From contig VAXP01000116.1 in assembly GCA_005884125.1 (NCBI GenBank), positions 1 to 44,374 on the forward strand: a stretch of 44,374 nt of DNA, written 5' to 3'. This document shows positions 32,343-41,135 of this stretch, piece by piece (within the stretch, counting starts at the first letter, position 1; each line of letters opens with the position of its first letter). This DNA is from Actinomycetota bacterium. Lineage in GTDB: Bacteria > Actinomycetota > Acidimicrobiia > Acidimicrobiales > AC-35. A program made the position numbers and the translations under genes. The notes under the pieces are model-generated. The model had not been told where the DNA came from. It saw only the letters and a program-made list of their open reading frames with translations, and made no database searches.

Positions 32343-32804
32343 TCAGTCCGTGCGGGTGCCGAACCAGGCGGGCGCCTCGATGGGCGGGTTGGGGAGGGGG
32401 CTTATGCCCCGCTGGGCCAGCAGAGCGGCGAAGCCCTCGCGGTCGGCGGGCACGGCCCGGGGGTCGCCCGTCATGATCTCCAGGAGCAGCGCCCCGTCCG
32501 GTCCGGCCTCGATGGGGCCGAAGACGGCGCCCTCCTCGAGCACGATGCTGGTGGACGGGCTGCAGACCACGTCGCCCACTGTGATCTGGCCCTGGAGGAC
32601 GTAGACGACGTGGTTGCTGAGGTGACCGTGGCGCTCGACGAGCATGCCCGGGTCGTAGCGGGCGTAGAGGACCATGAGCCCGGGCGACCACTCCAGGTAC
32701 CTCTCCCAGACCGAGACGCGCCGCTCGCCGTGCAGCTGGGCCTTGACCTCCTGCCAGGCCACGTCCTCGACACGGGCGATCCTGGGCCCGCCGGCGCCGC
32801 TCAC
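32343..32804 (-). CDS. Cupin-domain protein
   Basis: A 153-residue single-domain cupin. Motif 1 appears as GMLVERHGHLSNHVVYVLQG, with two His as likely metal ligands, then GAVFGPIEAGPDGALLLEIM for motif 2. Such proteins bind a metal and often act as dioxygenases, isomerases or sensors. It begins with GTG at 32804, overlapping the preceding SRPBCC gene by four bases, so the two probably work together on one hydrophobic ligand. Confidence 0.83.
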   Translation of the reverse strand: MSGAGGPRIARVEDVAWQEVKAQLHGERRVSVWERYLEWSPGLMVLYARYDPGMLVERHGHLSNHVVYVLQGQITVGDVVCSPSTSIVLEEGAVFGPIEAGPDGALLLEIMTGDPRAVPADREGFAALLAQRGISPLPNPPIEAPAWFGTRTD

Positions 32805-33295
32805 CCCCGCTCCCGGCTTGCCAGCTCGGTGCTCAGCTTGGCCATGGCCCGCCGGAAGAGGCGGCTCATGACAGTGGGCGCCAGGGGCTGGCCCACGCGG
32901 AAGAGGACACGGGGTTCGATGGCGAAGGTCCAGCGCACGAGGGTCCCGTCGCCGGCGTCCTCCGTGGCCCACTCCTCCACCAGGGCCCGGGCCATGGGGA
33001 CCGAGCACCGGTCCACCCGGTAGGCCCAGCGCTCGTCCTGGACCCAGCTCACCACCGTCTCGCGGTAGGTGACGCCCGACATGCGCACCTGGCGGACCGA
33101 GCCCACCCCGGGGGGTCCGTCGCCCTCGTAGCGGCCCGAGGACAGGCCCGGGAACCAGCTCTTCCACTCGGAGGGGTCACCGCTGATGGCCCCGAACACG
33201 GTGGGGCGCGGCGCGGCCACGCCGGCCTCGAACCGCCACGTCCTGGGGGCCCGGGCCAGGAAGTCGAGGCCCTCGGGCCGCAGCTCATAGGTCAT
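32801..33295 (-). CDS. SRPBCC family protein
   Basis: A 164-residue helix-grip protein with the N-terminal strand TWRFEAGVAAPRPTVFGAIS, a middle region RYEGDGPPGVGSVRQVRMSG and a C-terminal helix (VMSRLFRRAMAKLSTELASR). It probably binds a hydrophobic small molecule. The ATG at 33295 follows a strong GGGAGGAGG. The stop overlaps the cupin start. Ligand unknown. Confidence 0.83.
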   Translation of the reverse strand: MTYELRPEGLDFLARAPRTWRFEAGVAAPRPTVFGAISGDPSEWKSWFPGLSSGRYEGDGPPGVGSVRQVRMSGVTYRETVVSWVQDERWAYRVDRCSVPMARALVEEWATEDAGDGTLVRWTFAIEPRVLFRVGQPLAPTVMSRLFRRAMAKLSTELASRERG

Positions 33296-33334
33296 GGGAT
33301 CCTCCTCCCTTGGGCGCGGGCCCACTCGTGGCCG

Positions 33335-34318
33335 TCACGTCCCCCTGAGCTTCATGCCCGCGGCCTGGTAGATGGAGTCGATGACCCGCATGTTGGCGAT
33401 CGAGTCCTCTGGAGGGGTGAGCGTGGGCTCGCCCCGCAGCACGGCATCGCAGAACGCCTGGAGCTGGTACTCGTAGGTCGGCCTCCCCCGCAGGCGCTCG
33501 GCCCGCTTGCGGCCACCGGCTCGCACGGTGAGGCGGTGATAGATGTGAGGTGCGGTGGGGTTCAGGACCCGCATCTCGCCCGCTTCACCCGTGACGCGAG
33601 CGCCGACGCGGAGCACCGAGGACGACCACATGGAGCAGGTGAGCCGGCCCTCCGCCCCGCTGGGGAAGCGCAGCTCGGCGGCCATGGCCCTGTCCACGTC
33701 CGGGGTGCGCAGCTTGGCTCGTGCGGAGACGACCTCGGGCTCCCCGCCACCCAGCAGACGCTGCATGTGCACCGTGTAGCAGCCGGCGTCCATGAGAGCG
33801 CCCCCGCCCAGGTCGTAGCGATAGCGGATGTCGGAGAAGCGGGGGAGGGGGAAGCACAGCCAGGTCTCGATGCGGCGCAGCTCGCCCAGCTCGCCGTCCT
33901 GGGCGATGGACCGCATGCGCTCGGCCAGGGGGTGGTAGCGGTAGTGGAAGGCTTCCATCACCACCAGACCGGTGCGGGCGGCGACGGCGGCCACCTGCCC
34001 GGCCTCGGCCGCGTTGTTGGTGAAGGGCTTCTCGCAGAGCACGTGCTTGCCCGCCTCCAGCGCGGCGATCGTCCAGCGGGCGTGCAGGCCGTTGGGCAGG
34101 GGGTTGTAGACCGCGTCGATCCCGCTGTCGGCCAGCACCGCGTCGTAGCTGGCGTGGACCGTGGGCACGCCGTGCTTGGACGCGAACTTCCTGGCCCGCT
34201 CGGGATCGCGGGCGGCGACGGCCGTGGCCTCGGCTTCGGGCAGGCGCCGGGCCGGGCGCACCAGGGCCGCGGGGGCGATGCGGGCCGCCCCCAAGATGCC
34301 GATCCGCACCCGGCTCAC
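33335..34318 (-). CDS. Gfo/Idh/MocA-family oxidoreductase
   Basis: A 327-residue NAD(P)-dependent oxidoreductase. The Rossmann start VRIGILGAARIAPAALV, DAVYNPLPNGLHARWTIAAL and the diagnostic LCEKPFTNN (Lys of EKP) define the family. GGALMDAGCYTVHMQRLL gives the second-domain catalytic region. Members oxidise sugar, inositol or trans-dihydrodiol hydroxyls; the YHPLAERM and MDAGCYTV features recall dihydrodiol dehydrogenase-type members, but the substrate is not determined. The GTG at 34318 is the start. Confidence 0.88.
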   Translation of the reverse strand: MSRVRIGILGAARIAPAALVRPARRLPEAEATAVAARDPERARKFASKHGVPTVHASYDAVLADSGIDAVYNPLPNGLHARWTIAALEAGKHVLCEKPFTNNAAEAGQVAAVAARTGLVVMEAFHYRYHPLAERMRSIAQDGELGELRRIETWLCFPLPRFSDIRYRYDLGGGALMDAGCYTVHMQRLLGGGEPEVVSARAKLRTPDVDRAMAAELRFPSGAEGRLTCSMWSSSVLRVGARVTGEAGEMRVLNPTAPHIYHRLTVRAGGRKRAERLRGRPTYEYQLQAFCDAVLRGEPTLTPPEDSIANMRVIDSIYQAAGMKLRGT

Positions 34319-34419
34319 GGCCGCTCCCGCATCGCCGTCTTCTACTACACCGCCTCCTCGGCCGTGTCTCGTGGCCGTCGGCTAGACCGGTCCCGACCCG
34401 AGCGGAGGGGGAGCGAGCT

Positions 34420-35784
34420 ATGGCGGCCACGCGCGCCGACGTCGTCGTGATCGGCATGGGACCCGGTGGCGAGGAGGTGGCCGAGCGCCTGGCCGAGGCC
34501 GGCCTCGACGTGGTGGGCATCGAGAGCAAGCTCGTGGGTGGCGAGTGCCCGTACTGGGGCTGCATCCCCTCCAAGATGATGATCCGCGCCGCCGACATGT
34601 TGGCCGAGGCCCGCCGCGTCCCGGGCATGGCCGGCGCGGCCACGGTCGAGCCGAGCTGGGAGCCGGTGGCCCGGCGCATACGGGCCGAGGCGACCGACGA
34701 CTGGGACGACAGGGTTGCGGTGGAGCGCTTCGAGGAGAAGGGCGGCCGCTTCCGGCGGGGCCGGGGCCGGCTGGTGGGTCCCGGGCGGGTCGCGGTGGGG
34801 GACGAGGTGGTCGAGGCGGCGCGGGCCGTTGTCGTCGCCACCGGGACCGAGCCTGCCATCCCGCCCGTTCCCGGGCTGGCCGGTGTCGCCTACTGGACCA
34901 ACCGCGAGGCCATCGAGACCAAGGAGGTGCCCGCCTCCCTGGTGGTGATGGGTGGTGGGGCGGTGGGGATGGAGCTGGCCCAGGTGTTCCGGCGCTTCGG
35001 AGCCGAGGTCAGCGTGGTGGAGGCGGCCGACCGGCTGCTGCCCCTGGAGGAGCCGGCCGCGGGTGAGCTCGCCGCCCGGGTGTTCGAGAAGGAAGGCATC
35101 GTGGTGCGCACCGGGGTCCACGTGGTCGCGGTGCGGGCCGACGGGAACCGCCTCGTCGCCGAGCTGGCAGATGCCACCCTCGTGTCCGGTCGGCGCCTCC
35201 TGGTCGCCACGGGACGGCGGGCCGACGTGGCCGGCCTGGGTCTGGCCAGCGTCGGCATCGACGAACAGGCCCGCTTCATCGCGGTGGACGGGCACATGCG
35301 AGCGGCGCCCGGCGTGTGGGCCGTGGGCGACGTGACGGGCAAGGGCAACTTCACCCACGTGGCCATGTACCAGGCCGGCATAGCCGTGACCGACATCCTG
35401 GGCCAGGATGGCCCGCCCGCCGACTACAAGGCGCTTCCCCGGGTGACGTTCACCGATCCCGAGATCGGATCGGTGGGGGCCACCGAGGCCGAGGCCCGGG
35501 CCTCGGGCGTGCGTGTACGCACGGGCGCCACCCCGATCCCGGACTCGGCCCGGGGCTGGATCCACAAGGCGGGCAACGAGGGCTTCATCAGGCTGGTGGA
35601 GGACGCCGATCGCGGCGTACTGGTGGGCGCCACCTCTGCCGGTCCCGCCGGGGGGGAGGTGCTGGGGCTTCTGACCCTGGCCGTCCACGCCGAGGTCCCC
35701 ACCGAGCGCCTGCGCCAGATGATCTACGCCTACCCCACCTTCCACCGGGCCATCGAGGCGGCCCTGCGGGACCTGGCCCGCTGA
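34420..35784 (+). CDS. Dihydrolipoyl dehydrogenase/mercuric reductase-like flavoprotein disulfide oxidoreductase
   Basis: A 454-residue FAD enzyme of the class I pyridine nucleotide-disulfide oxidoreductases. The FAD-binding start is ADVVVIGMGPGGEEVAERLA, the redox-active disulfide is GGECPYWGCIPSK (Cys-x4-Cys), the NAD(P) site is LVVMGGGAVGMELAQVF and the second FAD motif is GVWAVGDVTG. The C-terminal FHRAIE is close to the usual His-Pro-Thr...Glu catalytic pair, here YPTFHRAIE. Lpd, mercuric reductase and mycothione reductase share this scaffold; genuine Lpd usually reads HAHPT. The ATG at 34420 follows a GGAGGGGGAG stretch. Confidence 0.88.
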   Translation: MAATRADVVVIGMGPGGEEVAERLAEAGLDVVGIESKLVGGECPYWGCIPSKMMIRAADMLAEARRVPGMAGAATVEPSWEPVARRIRAEATDDWDDRVAVERFEEKGGRFRRGRGRLVGPGRVAVGDEVVEAARAVVVATGTEPAIPPVPGLAGVAYWTNREAIETKEVPASLVVMGGGAVGMELAQVFRRFGAEVSVVEAADRLLPLEEPAAGELAARVFEKEGIVVRTGVHVVAVRADGNRLVAELADATLVSGRRLLVATGRRADVAGLGLASVGIDEQARFIAVDGHMRAAPGVWAVGDVTGKGNFTHVAMYQAGIAVTDILGQDGPPADYKALPRVTFTDPEIGSVGATEAEARASGVRVRTGATPIPDSARGWIHKAGNEGFIRLVEDADRGVLVGATSAGPAGGEVLGLLTLAVHAEVPTERLRQMIYAYPTFHRAIEAALRDLAR

Positions 35785-35788
35785 TCGG

Positions 35789-36913
35789 TCAGGGCTCGGG
35801 AGGGCACAGGCCCATGTCCTCCCAACCGCTGAACCCGTAGCGGTCGTGGGGGCCGATGCAGGCGAACTCGAGCATCCCCATCCCGACGGCCCCGTTGGAC
35901 TGCACGGCGGTGACGGCGTTCTCCATGAGGCCGAACAGGCTGCCCCGGACCTCGGGATCGGCCAGGTCCCACGAGCGGGACTGCGCCTCGAGGGGCCCGT
36001 GCCACATCCCGTGGCGCCAGTCGGCGTCGAAGCCGTAGCCGGTGCCCTTCATGAGATAGAACGGCAGCACCACCTCTAGGCTGACGTCCAGCTTGGTCCC
36101 GTCGGGCTCGGTCAGGTGCAGCACGGCCCGCCGCGGCGCCCGCGTGTGGGGCAGGAACTCGATGTCGTGGTCGGGCCGGCCCAGGTGCTGCACCGGTTGG
36201 GTGGGGTCGTTCGGGACCCGCACCGCCTCCTCCAGCACCCGGGTGCCGTCGCGCTCCTCCTGCACGATGCAGAGGATGGAGTGGTCGTCGAACTGGAGCG
36301 GCGCGTAGCACCAGAAGAAGGTGGAGGGCTCTCTCGATGCCCGTATGCCCGCGGGCTCGGGCTCGCCCACGGGCCTAACGCCCCACGACCGGTCCCGGAA
36401 TCCCCACCAGCGGTCGGGGGTGAGCTCGAATCTTCTGCCTCCCAGCTCCAGCGTCCCGGTCCAGCGCCCGGTCTGGGCCAGGCGCTGGGTGTCGAAGGAG
36501 ACGCGCTCGTGTTCCCGCCGCCAGTGCCGGGGCTCGAGGGTGGCGGGGATCACGCCGTCGAAGGTGGCGTCGACGGCCAGGTCGGACTGGCCGGGCTCGA
36601 GCACCACGCGGAGGCGCTTCAGGCCTTCTAGAACCTCGACCCGCAGGGGACCCACCGAGGTGTCCATGCGGTCGGCGCCCAGCTCCCGGGAGGCCCGCAC
36701 CACCCGGTGCAGGCGCCCGTCGCTCACGGCGAGGAAGGCGTCGGCCGTGCCCAGGTTGGGGTACTGGCCCATCCCGAACACGGCGAACATGTCGGCGCTG
36801 GTGGGGTAGATGTTGAAGTAGTAGCGGTCGTAGAAGTTGCGGTCGCTCGTGCCCGTGTGGCGCATGACCTCGGCGATCTGGTGGATGGGATAGTCGTCAG
36901 CGGGAGATAGCAA
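35789..36913 (-). CDS. Protein of unknown function paired with an APH-fold phosphotransferase (DUF7064/7065-like)
   Basis: A 374-residue cytosolic protein, mostly beta-strands by appearance, with aromatic-rich stretches such as DRNFYDRYYFNIYPTSADMF, RWWGFRDRSWGVRPVG and YGFDADWRHGMWHG. I associate this layout with lipocalin-like DUF7064/DUF7065 proteins, without certainty. The TTG at 36913 is the start: a perfect GGAGG sits six bases upstream. The phosphotransferase stop is two bases before it (36916), so the two genes are co-translated and likely act in one pathway. Confidence 0.78.
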   Translation of the reverse strand: MLSPADDYPIHQIAEVMRHTGTSDRNFYDRYYFNIYPTSADMFAVFGMGQYPNLGTADAFLAVSDGRLHRVVRASRELGADRMDTSVGPLRVEVLEGLKRLRVVLEPGQSDLAVDATFDGVIPATLEPRHWRREHERVSFDTQRLAQTGRWTGTLELGGRRFELTPDRWWGFRDRSWGVRPVGEPEPAGIRASREPSTFFWCYAPLQFDDHSILCIVQEERDGTRVLEEAVRVPNDPTQPVQHLGRPDHDIEFLPHTRAPRRAVLHLTEPDGTKLDVSLEVVLPFYLMKGTGYGFDADWRHGMWHGPLEAQSRSWDLADPEVRGSLFGLMENAVTAVQSNGAVGMGMLEFACIGPHDRYGFSGWEDMGLCPPEP

Positions 36914-36915
36914 CC

Positions 36916-37989
36916 TCAGCCTCCGAGGTCGTGGGCCAGGAGCCGGGTGACGATGTTGTCGACGCCGTAGTTGGTGTCCGGGGCCATGAGCTCGAACTCG
37001 ATGCACATGGCGATGACCCGCATCATCACCACGGCGAAGCGGAACCCGGCCCAGACGGTGTAGAAGCTCAGCTGGTCGGCGCGCCGGCCGGTCAGCTCCT
37101 GCCAGCGGGCAACGGTGGCGTCGTGGGAGGGGAAGCCCTCCAGGCGGGGGACGTCGTGGCCCTCGGAGTGGTGGCGGTCGAGGAACAGGAACCAGGCCAG
37201 GTCCTGCTGAGGGTCCCCCACGGCCACCATCTCCCAGTCGAGCACCGCCGCGGCCCGACCCCGGTCGAAGATGACGTTGCCCAGCCGGCTGTCCCCCCAG
37301 CACAGCGCGGTGGGCTCGGGGCCGGCGGGGAGGTTGGCCTCGAGCCAGGCCAGGGCCTCGTCGGCCAGGGGCGTCTCGGGCCAGTCCTTCTTGGCCCACG
37401 CCAGGTAGTCCCGGTAGTAGGCCAGCTGCTGGGCCAGACCGGTGTCCCCCCGCTCCTCCTGCCAGAGCTCGCCCAGGCCGAGGGCGCGCCAGTCGACGTT
37501 GTGCACCGCGGCCATGGCCTCCAGGGCGCTCCACCACATCGCCTCTCGCTCCGCCGGGCTGGTCTCCTCCACCACCCAGCCCTCCACGTGGTAGGAGGGG
37601 GAGTCGCCCGGGACCCGGCCCTGGACCCGGCCCATGACGAAGAAGGGCGCGCCCAGCACCGAGGCGTCGTCCTCGTACCAGAGGGTGGGCGGGACGGGGA
37701 CCTGGGTGCGCTCGCTGAGCGCTCGCAGCACGCGGTACTGCGTCTCGAAGGCCGACTCCAGGAAGATCGTGTAGGCGCCCGGCTTCACCCGCACCGCGAA
37801 CCCCTGGCTGTGCTCACGGCCTCCCTCGGTCCACGCCGCGTCGAACAGGAGGGTCTCGTTGGAGAAGCCGGTGGTGGCGGGGGCGTCGATGTCCGAGATG
37901 GCCACCTCGCCTGCGCCCAGCTTGGCTCCCAGCCAGGAAGTGAGGCGGGCCCTGGCCTCGTCGAGGTCGCGCTGCTTGGGCACGCCCAT
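36916..37989 (-). CDS. Phosphotransferase family protein (APH fold, ACAD10/11-like)
   Basis: A 357-residue kinase-like protein. ATTGFSNETLLFDAAW is the glycine-rich loop, CWGDSRLGNVIFD the catalytic loop (Asp, Asn) and AVLDWEMVAVGDPQQDLAWF the metal-binding region. These variants occur with acyl-CoA dehydrogenases (ACAD10/11 N-domain), where they phosphorylate hydroxy-acyl-CoAs, so a lipid-related substrate is likely. The ATG is at 37989. It is followed directly by an unknown protein and divergent from a hydrolase. Confidence 0.86.
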   Translation of the reverse strand: MGVPKQRDLDEARARLTSWLGAKLGAGEVAISDIDAPATTGFSNETLLFDAAWTEGGREHSQGFAVRVKPGAYTIFLESAFETQYRVLRALSERTQVPVPPTLWYEDDASVLGAPFFVMGRVQGRVPGDSPSYHVEGWVVEETSPAEREAMWWSALEAMAAVHNVDWRALGLGELWQEERGDTGLAQQLAYYRDYLAWAKKDWPETPLADEALAWLEANLPAGPEPTALCWGDSRLGNVIFDRGRAAAVLDWEMVAVGDPQQDLAWFLFLDRHHSEGHDVPRLEGFPSHDATVARWQELTGRRADQLSFYTVWAGFRFAVVMMRVIAMCIEFELMAPDTNYGVDNIVTRLLAHDLGG

Positions 37990-38085
37990 CTCGTCCCCTG
38001 TCTCGTCTGTCTCGTGCGTCTCCGCCGGCCGTGGACCGAGGGGCGGCCCTCGGCCGCGAGCGAGTCAAGCAGAATTGGGTCCGGG

Positions 38086-38745
38086 ATGGATGAGCCACCG
38101 GTTCAGCCGACGCGCATCCGGGCCCGCGGCCTCGAGCTCGACGCCGACGTGTCCCTACCTCCCGAGGGGGCGGGGGTCGTGCTCTTCGCCCACGGCAGCG
38201 GCAGCAGCCGGCGCAGCCCCAGGAACCTCCAGGTGGCCGCCGCCCTCCAGGGGGCCGGCCTCGGAACCGTGCTCATGGACCTGCTCACGGCCGAGGAGGA
38301 GGAGGCCGACAGGCGCACCGGGCACCTGCGCTTCGACATCGGGCTCCTGGCCCAGAGGCTCACGGCCGCGGTCGACTGGGCCGCCGGCCGGGACTGGGGC
38401 GGGGGGCGGGGCCTGGGGCTCTTCGGCGCCAGCACCGGGGCCGCGGCCGCGCTCGTCGCCGCGGCCCGGCGCCCCGAGGAGGTGGGGGCGGTGGTGTCGC
38501 GGGGAGGGCGGCCCGACCTGGCCGGCCGGGAGCTGGAGTCGGTGCGGTCTCCGACGCTGCTCGTCGTGGGTGGGAACGATCCCGTGGTGGTGAAGCTGAA
38601 CCGAGAGGCGCTCTCCCGCCTGCGGGTCGAGAAGGATCTGGTGGTCGTGCCCGGTGCCACCCACCTGTTCGAGGAGCCCGGCGCGCTGGACGAGGTGTCC
38701 CGTCTGGCCGCGGACTGGTTCGTGGAGCACCTGCGGGGCCGGTGA
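38086..38745 (+). CDS. Dienelactone hydrolase-like alpha/beta hydrolase
   Basis: A 219-residue alpha/beta hydrolase: VVLFAHGSGSSRRSPRNLQV is the oxyanion loop, LGLFGASTGAAAALVAAARR has the nucleophile Ser in GASTG, LLVVGGNDPVVVKLNREAL supplies the acid and VPGATHLFEEPGALDEV supplies the His. The overall pattern fits small dienelactone hydrolase-like or phosphoribosyltransferase-associated hydrolases. The ATG at 38086 is used. No paired gene is present. Confidence 0.86.
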   Translation: MDEPPVQPTRIRARGLELDADVSLPPEGAGVVLFAHGSGSSRRSPRNLQVAAALQGAGLGTVLMDLLTAEEEEADRRTGHLRFDIGLLAQRLTAAVDWAAGRDWGGGRGLGLFGASTGAAAALVAAARRPEEVGAVVSRGGRPDLAGRELESVRSPTLLVVGGNDPVVVKLNREALSRLRVEKDLVVVPGATHLFEEPGALDEVSRLAADWFVEHLRGR

Positions 38746-38784
38746 CCCGATCGGGCCCGCCCGGCCCGCCCGGCGCTACGGCCC

Positions 38785-39057
38785 TCAGGCCCTCAGGTTG
38801 CTGGGGTTACTGCGTCGCAGAGCGGACAGGGCCTCGATGACGTCGGGGCTCAGCCCCCGGATCATGTCCTTGAGCACGCCCTCCAGATGGGAGCCCTGCG
38901 TCATGATCATGTCGAACAGCGCCTCGCGGCGGTGGTCGTCCAGACGTTCGTAGTGACGACGAAGCGTGTCGGCGGCGGTGGTGATGATCCCGACGGAAGC
39001 CAACAGCCCGTGGGCCATCACCGCGGCGCTCTCGTCGAAGCCCTCGCTCGCTTCCAC
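38785..39057 (-). CDS. Small stand-alone HisKA-like (DHp) protein
   Basis: A 90-residue protein of two predicted long helices. AHGLLASVGIITTAADTLRR resembles the H-box helix of histidine kinases (His in MAHGL), and HRREALFDMIMTQGSHLEGV the second helix; no ATPase domain follows. The GTG at 39057 has AAGGTG about seven bases upstream. It lies downstream of, and on the same strand as, a histidine kinase and a receiver-like gene. It could be a phosphotransfer or dimerisation partner; that is inference. Confidence 0.6.
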   Translation of the reverse strand: MEASEGFDESAAVMAHGLLASVGIITTAADTLRRHYERLDDHRREALFDMIMTQGSHLEGVLKDMIRGLSPDVIEALSALRRSNPSNLRA

Positions 39058-39181
39058 GCGTACACACCTTGACGTGTTCGAGGGAACCGGGCAATCACCC
39101 GGATGAGCATGCCGAGGTGGGCTAGGCCGGTCGGTGTAGGCCGAGCCCGGCCCACCCCCCGAACGCGCCATGCGATGTGAG

Positions 39182-39565
39182 CTATGCCCGCCGGCGGCGG
39201 GGCCCGGGACAGTAGACGTCGAGCACACCCAGTAGCGCTGTGAGGCGGTCGATCTCCACCTCGGCTCGCTTCCCGCCCGCCTCCACCACCGCCCGCCCCT
39301 TGCCGCCGGAGTCGTGGGGCAGCCGGATGACCACCGGGGAGCGGACACCTTCGGGCAGGCCGACGGTCGCGACCACGGCGTCGAACTCCTGAGCCCGGCC
39401 CGCGGGCAGGGAGTCGAGATGGACGACCTCGTCGACGTCGACCTCCTGCAGGGCGCTGGCCAGGGCCTGCCCGAACATCGCCGGTTCGACGGCGAGGCCG
39501 AGGCGGGGCCGCACATCGGTCACCGCATCAAGAAAGCGCCCCGGGACCCCCGCCGTCATCGCCAA
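39182..39565 (-). CDS. Possible degenerate receiver-like protein downstream of the histidine kinase
   Basis: A 127-residue protein. VRPRLGLAVEPAMFGQALAS resembles the start of a response-regulator receiver, but the acidic pair is missing (AVEP instead of ADDH). FDAVVATVGLPEGVRSPVVI resembles the phosphoacceptor strand region, with no conserved Asp-Met-x-x-Pro, and a Lys further on is uncertain. It overlaps the kinase's end by 38 bases. The start is TTG at 39565 or ATG at 39559. I regard the REC resemblance as tentative; it could be an unrelated alpha/beta protein. Confidence 0.6.
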   Translation of the reverse strand: MAMTAGVPGRFLDAVTDVRPRLGLAVEPAMFGQALASALQEVDVDEVVHLDSLPAGRAQEFDAVVATVGLPEGVRSPVVIRLPHDSGGKGRAVVEAGGKRAEVEIDRLTALLGVLDVYCPGPRRRRA

Positions 39566-41075
39566 GATTGATGACTTCCTCGCCAGGGGGAGCGGCGGGC
39601 GGGCCGTCTACGGGAAGCTCGACCCGAAAGATGGTGCCTTGTCCGGGTTCGCTGCGCACCGAGGCTCGGCCGGCGTGGGCCCCGGCGATGGCGGCCACGA
39701 TGGAGAGTCCCAACCCTGTGCCGGCCGTCCCCCCCTTGCCCCGGGTCCGGGCCGGGTCGGCCCGGTAGAAGCGCTCGAAGACGCGCTGGGACTGCTCGGG
39801 TGTGAGCCCCGGCCCGTGGTCGGCCACCTCGAGCACGGCCCAGCCGTCCCTCCCCCCCACCGTCACCGTGGCCGGCGTGGTGACCGGGGTGTGGGCGCGC
39901 AGGTTGGCCAGGAGGTTGGCTGCCACCTGGTGGAGGCGCGCCGGGTCCCCCACCACGGTGACGGGACCGTCGGCCTCCAGGGTCAGGGGCCGGTCGGGTT
40001 CGACGGCCCGGGCGTCGGCCACCGCGTCGCGGGCCACGGCCACCAGGTCGACGGGCTGGCGCTCGAGGGGCCGGCCCTGGTCCAGGCGGGCCAGCAGCAG
40101 CAGGTCCTCCACCAGGACTCCCATGCGGGCCGCCTCCTCCTCGATGCGGCGCATGGCCTGCCCCAGCTGTTCGGGCTCGCGGGCCGCGCCCCGACGGAAG
40201 AGCTCGGCGTAGCCCCGGATGGAGGTGAGCGGGGTGCGCAGCTCGTGGGAGGCGTCGGCCGCGAAGCGCCGAAGCTGGCGCTCCGACGCGGTGCGCTGGG
40301 CGAAGGCGGCCTCGATCTGGGACAGCATGGCGTTGAGGGCGGTGGCCAGGCGGCCCACCTCCGTCCCCTCGCCCGAATGCGGAACCCGCTGAGTCAGGTC
40401 GCCGCCGGCGATGGCGCCCGCGGTGCGCTCGATGTCGGTCAGGGGGTGAAGGCCGACTCGCACCAGCCAGAGGGCGAGCATGCTCACGCCCAACAGAGCC
40501 ACCAGCGTGACGATGAGCTCGACGATGGCCAGCTTGTGGACGGTGTCGGTCAGCCCGGTCAAGGGCTTGGCCAAGACCAGGGTCCCGTGGGGCAGGACCT
40601 CGACCACGGTCCGGTAGCGGGTGCCCCCGCTGGCGGCCGAGACGGTGAGCGATCGCACCGATCCGGGCGCGGCGGCCGCGGCCTTGAGGGCCCGGTCGGG
40701 GACCCGGGGACCGGCTCCGCCCCGGCTGTCGGCGGGCACGTCGACCAGCACGGCACCGGGCGGGTCGAGCACCTGCAGGTAGGTCCCCGAGGGCAGGAGC
40801 CCGCGCACACGGGCCGGGTCGGACAAGAGCCCCGGGCCGGGTGCCGACCGCCCGTCGGGAGCGGGCGCGGGGCGGGCGGCCTCTGACCCCAGGGGAGGCC
40901 TGCTGGCCGAGAGCGCCCGCTCGAAGGGCCTGCGAGCCGAGGCCAGCTCCTGGTCCACGCCCCGCAGGAGCTGGCCCCGCAGCACCGTGTAGGTCGCCAC
41001 GTCCGACGCGGCCAGGGCCAGCGCCAAGAGGACGACCAGCACGGTGAGCAGACGGGCGCGCAAGGAGAGCTTCAT
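39528..41075 (-). CDS. Membrane sensor histidine kinase (HAMP-HisKA-HATPase)
   Basis: A 515-residue kinase. Membrane helices are at about 9-29 and 183-206 with a periplasmic sensor of about 150 residues between them. HAMP follows (about 207-262; PLTDIERTAGAIAGGDLTQR), the phosphoacceptor is His277 in DASHELRTPLTSIRGYAELF, and the ATP lid region has VADHGPGLTPEQSQRVFERF and GTAGTGLGLSIVAAIAGAHA. No normal response regulator is adjacent, so it appears orphaned. The two following small genes may substitute. The sensed signal is unknown. Confidence 0.92.
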   Translation of the reverse strand: MKLSLRARLLTVLVVLLALALAASDVATYTVLRGQLLRGVDQELASARRPFERALSASRPPLGSEAARPAPAPDGRSAPGPGLLSDPARVRGLLPSGTYLQVLDPPGAVLVDVPADSRGGAGPRVPDRALKAAAAAPGSVRSLTVSAASGGTRYRTVVEVLPHGTLVLAKPLTGLTDTVHKLAIVELIVTLVALLGVSMLALWLVRVGLHPLTDIERTAGAIAGGDLTQRVPHSGEGTEVGRLATALNAMLSQIEAAFAQRTASERQLRRFAADASHELRTPLTSIRGYAELFRRGAAREPEQLGQAMRRIEEEAARMGVLVEDLLLLARLDQGRPLERQPVDLVAVARDAVADARAVEPDRPLTLEADGPVTVVGDPARLHQVAANLLANLRAHTPVTTPATVTVGGRDGWAVLEVADHGPGLTPEQSQRVFERFYRADPARTRGKGGTAGTGLGLSIVAAIAGAHAGRASVRSEPGQGTIFRVELPVDGPPAAPPGEEVINLGDDGGGPGALS

Positions 41076-41135
41076 GTCGGTTCCGGCGCACAGGATCCGC
41101 CCTCGACATGAGGGGATGCTGTGAAGGGCCTGGGA

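Noticed and set aside
39058-39181. Hairpins (CCGGG/CCCGG and GGTGGGC/GCCCACC) between the two small signalling genes
   Set aside because: Short or long-looped pairings expected in such GC-rich DNA; not enough to call a terminator or RNA gene.
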